Of a stretch of DNA of 6,290 bases, positions 5,682-6,290 are shown one piece after another. The first letter of the stretch is position 1, and the number at the start of each line of letters is the position of its first letter. The notes under the pieces were generated by a model, which was not told the origin of the DNA, did no database searches, and saw only the letters and a list, made by a program, of their open reading frames with translations. The stretch covers positions 1 to 6,290 of the forward strand of contig DAOVJF010000166.1 of assembly GCA_030673355.1 (NCBI GenBank), given 5' to 3'. A program made the translations under genes and the position numbers. The stretch comes from Planctomycetota bacterium (GTDB taxonomy: Bacteria; JAJVIF01; JAPKYR01).

Positions 5682-6290
5682 TTAATACGCCATTATCTGG
5701 GCGTACACCTGTTCTTCTGTGATACTTTCAATCTCAATTGATTTCGACGGGCAAATCGCGGCGCAAGGTCCGCATCCCTGGCAAAGGCTTTCGTTCACAA
5801 CCGCCACGGTACGGATCAGGTTGCCGTCGCGATCACGGATTTCATTCCGCTCGATTGCCGAAAACGGGCAGACCATCTCGCAGGAAAAGCACCCGATGCA
5901 GGTCATCTCATTGACCTTTGCAATAGATGGATCGCGCTCAAGCTCATCATCGGAGAAAAGCCCGAGGGTTTTCGATGCCGCCGCGCTTCCCTGGGCCACG
6001 GATTCAGGTATATCTTTCGGACCCTGGCATGCGCCCGCGATGTAAAATCCCTGTGTTATGGATTCAACGGGACGGAGTTTGGGATGTACTTCCTTCACCC
6101 ATCCATCCTGGGTTGAATTCAGTTTGAACATCGAGATCAGTTTGTCGGCATCGCGCGACGGTTCCATCGCGCTGGCAAGTACAACCATGTCGGCTTTAAC
6201 CTCAAGCTGTTTTCCTGCGATGGTATCCGAGCCCTGTACGATAATCTTGCCATCTTCCTCGTAAACACGGCTGACTTTTCCGCGTATGTA
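5682..6290 (-). CDS. hdrA: HdrA, flavin-containing bifurcating heterodisulfide reductase subunit (C-terminal 202 residues)
   Basis: The frame is open from the right edge to a TAA at 5684-5682, so only the C-terminal part of a protein that is usually around 650 residues or longer is visible. Fragment residues 1-115 belong to the thioredoxin-reductase-like FAD domain, with MVVLAS at 35-40 and the hallmark GFYIAGACQGPKDIPESV at 81-98. The C-terminal ferredoxin domain carries two [4Fe-4S] motifs: Cys131/134/137/141-Pro and Cys170/173/176/180-Pro (fragment numbering). In characterised complexes the HdrA flavin bifurcates electrons, and the C-terminal clusters are thought to lead to ferredoxin. Here it is the first visible gene of the operon and should receive electrons through the adjacent MvhD. 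The flavin-site and N-terminal cluster residues lie outside the window, so competence for bifurcation cannot be checked. A paralogous HdrA-like pyridine oxidoreductase is less likely given the flx neighbours. Confidence 0.94.
   Translation of the reverse strand, partial: YIRGKVSRVYEEDGKIIVQGSDTIAGKQLEVKADMVVLASAMEPSRDADKLISMFKLNSTQDGWVKEVHPKLRPVESITQGFYIAGACQGPKDIPESVAQGSAAASKTLGLFSDDELERDPSIAKVNEMTCIGCFSCEMVCPFSAIERNEIRDRDGNLIRTVAVVNESLCQGCGPCAAICPSKSIEIESITEEQVYAQIMAY

Overview
This window looks like part of the chromosome of a strictly anaerobic bacterium with an energy metabolism based on flavin electron bifurcation. Two things support this. The right two thirds is an HdrA/MvhD/Flx-type redox operon rich in Fe-S clusters. 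The left third encodes a large secreted lipoprotein with a bacterial lipobox, PKD-like folds and the start of a propeller, behind a sigma70-like promoter and a strong Shine-Dalgarno. I cannot name the phylum; Flx-Hdr operons occur in sulfate reducers, acetogens, clostridia and many uncultured lineages.

Layout: every gene is on the minus strand, so the window reads right to left. At 6290-5682 is the C-terminal third of hdrA, cut by the window edge. It is followed by mvhD/flxD (5663-5202), a 290-residue protein with two [4Fe-4S] motifs (5200-4328, FlxC-like), a 355-residue HydB-like protein with two [4Fe-4S] motifs (4314-3247, FlxB-like), and flxA (3226-2387), an FAD/NAD(P)/[2Fe-2S] oxidoreductase. 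Gaps between these genes are 1 to 20 bases, so they are almost certainly one operon. About 380 bases of AT-rich non-coding DNA follow, carrying a good promoter and RBS for the next gene. That gene (2004 to beyond position 1) is a 668-codon open fragment of an exported lipoprotein whose C-terminus lies outside the window.

How the genes work together (inference from family knowledge): FlxA oxidises NAD(P)H at its flavin. Electrons pass through its [2Fe-2S] cluster and the clusters of the two dicluster subunits to MvhD, which docks on HdrA. The HdrA flavin would then bifurcate electrons between low-potential ferredoxin and a higher-potential disulfide acceptor handled by HdrB/HdrC, or the complex would run in reverse. 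HdrB and HdrC are not visible here and would be expected upstream, beyond position 6290. No hydrogenase large or small subunit follows flxA, so within the window the electron input is NAD(P)H-type and not H2-type.

The lipoprotein gene is probably a separate transcription unit. I found no tRNA, rRNA, CRISPR array, insertion sequence or phage feature.
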